DNA of 64,000 nt from Verrucomicrobium sp. GAS474 (GTDB lineage: Bacteria; Verrucomicrobiota; Verrucomicrobiia; Methylacidiphilales; GAS474). Numbering within the stretch: the stretch's first letter is position 1; every line of letters starts with the position of its first letter. Under the pieces are notes generated by a model. That model was not told the DNA's origin and did not search any database. It saw nothing but the letters and a program-made list of their open reading frames with translations. Of the stretch, positions 61,485 through 64,000 are shown piece by piece. Made by a program: the position numbers and the translations under genes. Where the stretch lies: NCBI RefSeq assembly GCF_900105685.1, contig NZ_LT629781.1:558001-622000 (forward strand), given 5' to 3'.

Positions 61485-61501
61485 AAGTGCAAAACGCACT
61501 T
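61485..61501. promoter_or_regulatory. Short palindrome upstream of ubiE/menG
   Basis: AAGTGC-AAAAC-GCACTT, a perfect 6-bp inverted repeat between the divergent PHP and ubiE/menG genes. Could be an operator; no regulator assigned. Confidence 0.3.
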
Positions 61502-61554
61502 CCCCGTGTTAAAACCCCGCGACAGGCCCGACACGTGTCCCCCCTTCCCTCCCG

Positions 61555-62250
61555 ATGACCACAGCCCCCCAGCAGGAACGGACGAAAGTCCAGGCGATGT
61601 TCAACCGCGTCGCCCCCCGGTACGATTTCCTCAATCGCCTCCTGAGCGGCGGCCGGGACAAGGCCTGGCGGCGGGCGCTGACCCGGGAGGTGGCGCGGCA
61701 GAAACCGGCCCGCCTCCTCGACCTGGCGACGGGGAGCGGGGACGTCCTCCGCGCCCTCCGGGAGGATGGGGCGCTGGCCGATTCCGGCGTGAGCCTGGGT
61801 GCCGACTTCTGCCTTCCGATGCTGGAGGAGGCGCGGAAAAAGGGGATCGGTCCTCTCGTTCTCGCTGATGGTCTTCGACTCCCCTTTGCCGATGGGAGCT
61901 TCGATGCGGTGACGATCGCCTTCGGTTTTCGGAATCTGGAGGACCGGGCTGCGGGGCTGCGGGAGATCGGGCGGGTACTCGCGCCGGGAGGGGTGCTTTA
62001 CATCTTGGAATTTTCCCATCCGTGGCCGGTCTTCGCGCCGTTTTATTTCTTTTATCTCCGCCATTTCCTGCCGACTTTGGCCGCGGCTGTCGGTGCGCCG
62101 AGGGAGGCTTATACCTACCTCGGGGACTCGATCCGGGCGTTTCCGAGCCAGTCTCGGTTGGCGGCGTTGCTGAAGGAATGCGGCTTTGCGGAGGCGGGGT
62201 GGCGGAATCTTACGGGGGGGATTGTGGCGCTGCATCGGGGGCGGAAGTAG
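61555..62250 (+). CDS. ubiE: Demethylmenaquinone/ubiquinone methyltransferase
   Basis: 231 residues. Signature VQAMFNRVAPRYDFLNRLLS, SAM-binding LLDLATGSGDVL (residues 54-65), and the family motif GFRNLEDRAAGLREIGRVLAPGG are all present, plus LEFSHP. It C-methylates demethylmenaquinol, and also the ubiquinone precursor in organisms that make it. In this type of bacterium menaquinone is the expected product (MenG). A repeat element begins directly at the stop. Confidence 0.9.
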   Translation: MTTAPQQERTKVQAMFNRVAPRYDFLNRLLSGGRDKAWRRALTREVARQKPARLLDLATGSGDVLRALREDGALADSGVSLGADFCLPMLEEARKKGIGPLVLADGLRLPFADGSFDAVTIAFGFRNLEDRAAGLREIGRVLAPGGVLYILEFSHPWPVFAPFYFFYLRHFLPTLAAAVGAPREAYTYLGDSIRAFPSQSRLAALLKECGFAEAGWRNLTGGIVALHRGRK

Positions 62251-62525
62251 GGGGGGGAGCTGCCCTTCGGGGCTTGCGCGGTCGACCCTGTACAGCTGGA
62301 GGCGACCCGCTTTATAGCCCAAGAGGGGCTTTGCCCCTCCTCGAACCTCCCCTTCGGAGGGCCTTAGCTAGGCGGACGCGTTTTGGCGGCGCCTCGTCTC
62401 CTAACTGGATTAAAATCGGATGGTTCCGGTACGCCCGAGGGTACGTACTGAAGGGGGAGCAGTACCCATACGCCCAGACTCCTATCGGGAGAGGAACGCT
62501 TGGGACGAATCACGCGTCCGGGGGC
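62251..62525 (+). mobile_element. MITE-like repeat element, copy D (left half only)
   Basis: About 275 bp beginning at the ubiE/menG stop codon. Contains the left terminal repeat (CCCTTCGGGGCTTGCGCGG...CTGTACAGCTGGAGGCGACC), the core (27-nt block at 62401-62427) and CCAGACTCCTATCGGGAGAGG. The right arm and hairpin module are missing; the sequence runs into the 3' end of the convergent gene. The frame SPNWIKIGWFRYARGYVLKG is open through the core here, but not in copy A. Confidence 0.75.
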
Positions 62526-62548
62526 CGGGGAACCGAAGGGGATTCAGC

Positions 62549-63436
62549 CTACTGCGCGGCTGGCTTCTGGACTTTTGACTGTCCGTCGGAGAGCCGCGTC
62601 CGCCGGATCGAGGGGTTTTCCTCGCGCCCGCCGGAGACGTAGATCGCGCCGTCGGAGGCGCTTTCGAGGTGGGGCTGGCTCTCGTTGAGGGAATAGTAGC
62701 TGGCCTGGGCCTCGATGTTCCCGTCGACGCCCGCGCGGCTGTAGCGGTAAAGGGAGCTCCCGGCGAGGCTCAGGATGTGGAGATGGCCCTGGTTGTCGAA
62801 CTTCGTCACGGGGGTCTCCAGATCGACGATCTCGCCGAGGAGGATGTTGGCGTAGACGGTGTTCAGCGCCTCGTCCTCGACGCGGAGGTAGAGGTCGGTG
62901 TTCTTCATCGTCGGGGCGAAGCGGACGAGGGAATAGGTCCGCATGGAGCCCTCGACCGGACGCCGCTCCCGCCACACCGTCTGCCCGGGGACGAGGGTGA
63001 TGAAGAGGGGGCTGGAGAGGTACTCCCGGTCGGCGAGATCGATGACGGCCTGGACCTTGTACCGACCCGTCGCCCGCATCGCGTAGAGCGGCGTGAGGTC
63101 GATCGCCAGCGTCGTCCGCTTTCCGGCGGCGAGGAGGAGGGGCTCCCGGGCGGCCTTCCGGTCCGGGGCGACGACGGAGCCGTCCTCCCGCGTGATGTAG
63201 AAGGAGAGCCACGGCTTCTCCCCGGCGTCGGCGAAGGAGAGATCGAACCCGGCGGCGTTCTCGATGGTCAGCCGGAGGGGGATCGCCTCGTAGAGGAGGT
63301 AATTCATCCGCTCCGTCTCGACGCCGAGCTTCAGCTGGGCGCGGGCCGTCCCCGCCGCGGCGAAGAAGGCGAGGCTCAGAAGGAGCAGGGGAAGGAGGGA
63401 CCCGAGGAGCGGAACGGCGCGGAGGGAAGGACGCAT
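62549..63436 (-). CDS. Secreted protein of unknown function
   Basis: 295 residues with a signal peptide (LLGSLLPLLLLSLAFFAAAG, then TARA with AQLK at the probable cleavage). The mature part looks all-beta (LKLGVETERMNYLLYEAIPL, KLTIENAAGFDLSF-like), suggestive of immunoglobulin-type sandwich domains. No family recognised. Probably periplasmic. The charged C-terminal tail NPSIRRTRLSDGQSKVQKP is close to repeat copy D. Confidence 0.7.
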   Translation of the reverse strand: MRPSLRAVPLLGSLLPLLLLSLAFFAAAGTARAQLKLGVETERMNYLLYEAIPLRLTIENAAGFDLSFADAGEKPWLSFYITREDGSVVAPDRKAAREPLLLAAGKRTTLAIDLTPLYAMRATGRYKVQAVIDLADREYLSSPLFITLVPGQTVWRERRPVEGSMRTYSLVRFAPTMKNTDLYLRVEDEALNTVYANILLGEIVDLETPVTKFDNQGHLHILSLAGSSLYRYSRAGVDGNIEAQASYYSLNESQPHLESASDGAIYVSGGREENPSIRRTRLSDGQSKVQKPAAQ

Positions 63437-63602
63437 GGGGTGAGGGCGATCCTAAGGCTTTCCCCCTCCGCAGGAAAGCGCAAACGGAAGACTCGCTTTT
63501 TTCGCGTCGGGAGGAACAATAGGGGAGTCCCGGGGGGGACCGCCTACCGATCTCAACCTCGCCATCACGCGTCCTCCGAGTCCCCCCGAGACCGTCCCGT
63601 CC

Positions 63603-64000
63603 ATGCCCGACACGCCCTCCGCCCTCCCCCGGCCCGTCGTCCTCGTCGTCGACGACGACGAGCCGACGCTCCTCCTCTTTTCCCGCAACCTGACGAAGAT
63701 CGGGTGCGAGGCCCATACCGCCGTCGGCGGGCGGGCCGCCCAGCAGTTCATGCAGGAGCGCGGGACCGCGGGCCTCGACTGCGTCATCACCGACTACCGC
63801 ATGCCCGGCGTCAGCGGCCTCGACCTCCTCCAGTGGATCCAGGACCGGGACGACACGCTGGCGACCATCGTCGTCACCGCCGAGGGGGAGAAATCGCTCA
63901 TCGCCGCCAGCCTCCGCGGCGGGGCCGTCGATTTCCTCGAGAAGCCGGTCTCCCGCGAGCAGCTCGGCAAGTCGATCCGCGCCGCGGCGGAGACGACGAC
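63603..64000 (+). CDS. Response-regulator receiver domain protein (3' partial)
   Basis: Runs off the window end. ATG 63603 is followed by VVLVVDDDEPTLLLFSRNL (acidic pocket), the phosphoacceptor Asp in CVITDYRMPG, the conserved Thr in VVTAEGE and Lys in FLEKPVS. This is a full CheY-like receiver domain; the output domain, if any, lies beyond the window. The N-terminal 10 residues are Pro-rich. Divergent from the secreted-protein gene. Confidence 0.9.
   Translation, partial: MPDTPSALPRPVVLVVDDDEPTLLLFSRNLTKIGCEAHTAVGGRAAQQFMQERGTAGLDCVITDYRMPGVSGLDLLQWIQDRDDTLATIVVTAEGEKSLIAASLRGGAVDFLEKPVSREQLGKSIRAAAETT

Noticed and set aside
62381-62513. Peptide frame SPNWIKIGWFRYARGYVLKG across the repeat core as a protein-coding signal
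   Set aside because: Open in copy D, but copy A has an in-frame stop and the copies differ by substitutions that do not follow codon positions; the core is better explained as non-coding.

Overview
The window is GC-rich, densely coded bacterial chromosome. Its gene content fits a free-living member of the Verrucomicrobiota or a relative in the PVC group: a hydrolase-rich carbohydrate locus, a hopanoid radical-SAM enzyme (HpnH), a menaquinone methyltransferase, small LacI/XRE regulators and no TonB/SusCD genes. This is an inference from gene content; there is no rRNA here to settle it.

Layout. 1-10.7 kb: a tightly packed plus-strand carbohydrate operon (5'-truncated GH2 enzyme, MFS sugar transporter, tannase/feruloyl-esterase-like protein, GH38 alpha-mannosidase, GH74-like beta-propeller). 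10.7-11.4 kb: a scrap yard of gene remnants and short direct repeats. 11.4-16.1 kb: aldo/keto reductase, flavoprotein disulfide reductase, an unknown helical protein, Nudix hydrolase and formyl-THF deformylase. 16.8-21.4 kb: an unusual glycosidase-glycosyltransferase fusion followed by an ABC exporter. 21.9-25.1 kb: a secreted unknown, a small PnuC-like membrane protein and a DEAD-box RNA helicase. 25.1-26.2 kb: a small AT-richer island (winged-helix gene, structured RNA-like region, 43-aa ORF, strong terminator). 26.3-28.7 kb: hpnH, two conserved unknowns and sufE. 29.3-42.1 kb: GNAT acetyltransferase, M20 deacylase, XRE-cupin regulator, acyltransferase, a long smc, a LacI regulator with a divergent propeller protein, a nucleoside hydrolase and ogt. 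42.1-56.5 kb: an accessory island with small membrane/Cys proteins, a 2120-aa RHS protein with its small downstream partner and a displaced RHS C-terminal cassette, and two tail-fibre-like proteins that share an almost identical start and flank an acyltransferase. It ends near tRNA-Gly. 56.7-64 kb: mogA, a LysR regulator divergent from lrgAB-like genes, a glycosyltransferase, a PHP phosphoesterase, ubiE/menG, a secreted unknown and the start of a response regulator.

The most unusual non-coding feature is a family of 270-600 bp intergenic elements in four copies (about 16.18-16.79, 21.46-21.82, 28.74-29.32 and 62.25-62.53 kb). Complete copies have long terminal inverted repeats, a nearly invariant core and a hairpin module whose stem covaries between copies while the loop stays GNNA. 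They carry no transposase and look like non-autonomous mobile elements and/or a structured RNA family. Two of them, in opposite orientation, bracket the glycosidase-glycosyltransferase/ABC cassette.

The second notable system is the RHS/tail-fibre island. It shows the architecture of polymorphic, recombining surface or toxin proteins: a conserved core with an exchangeable tip, a silent tip stored downstream, and duplicated fibre heads with unrelated tips around an O-acyltransferase.
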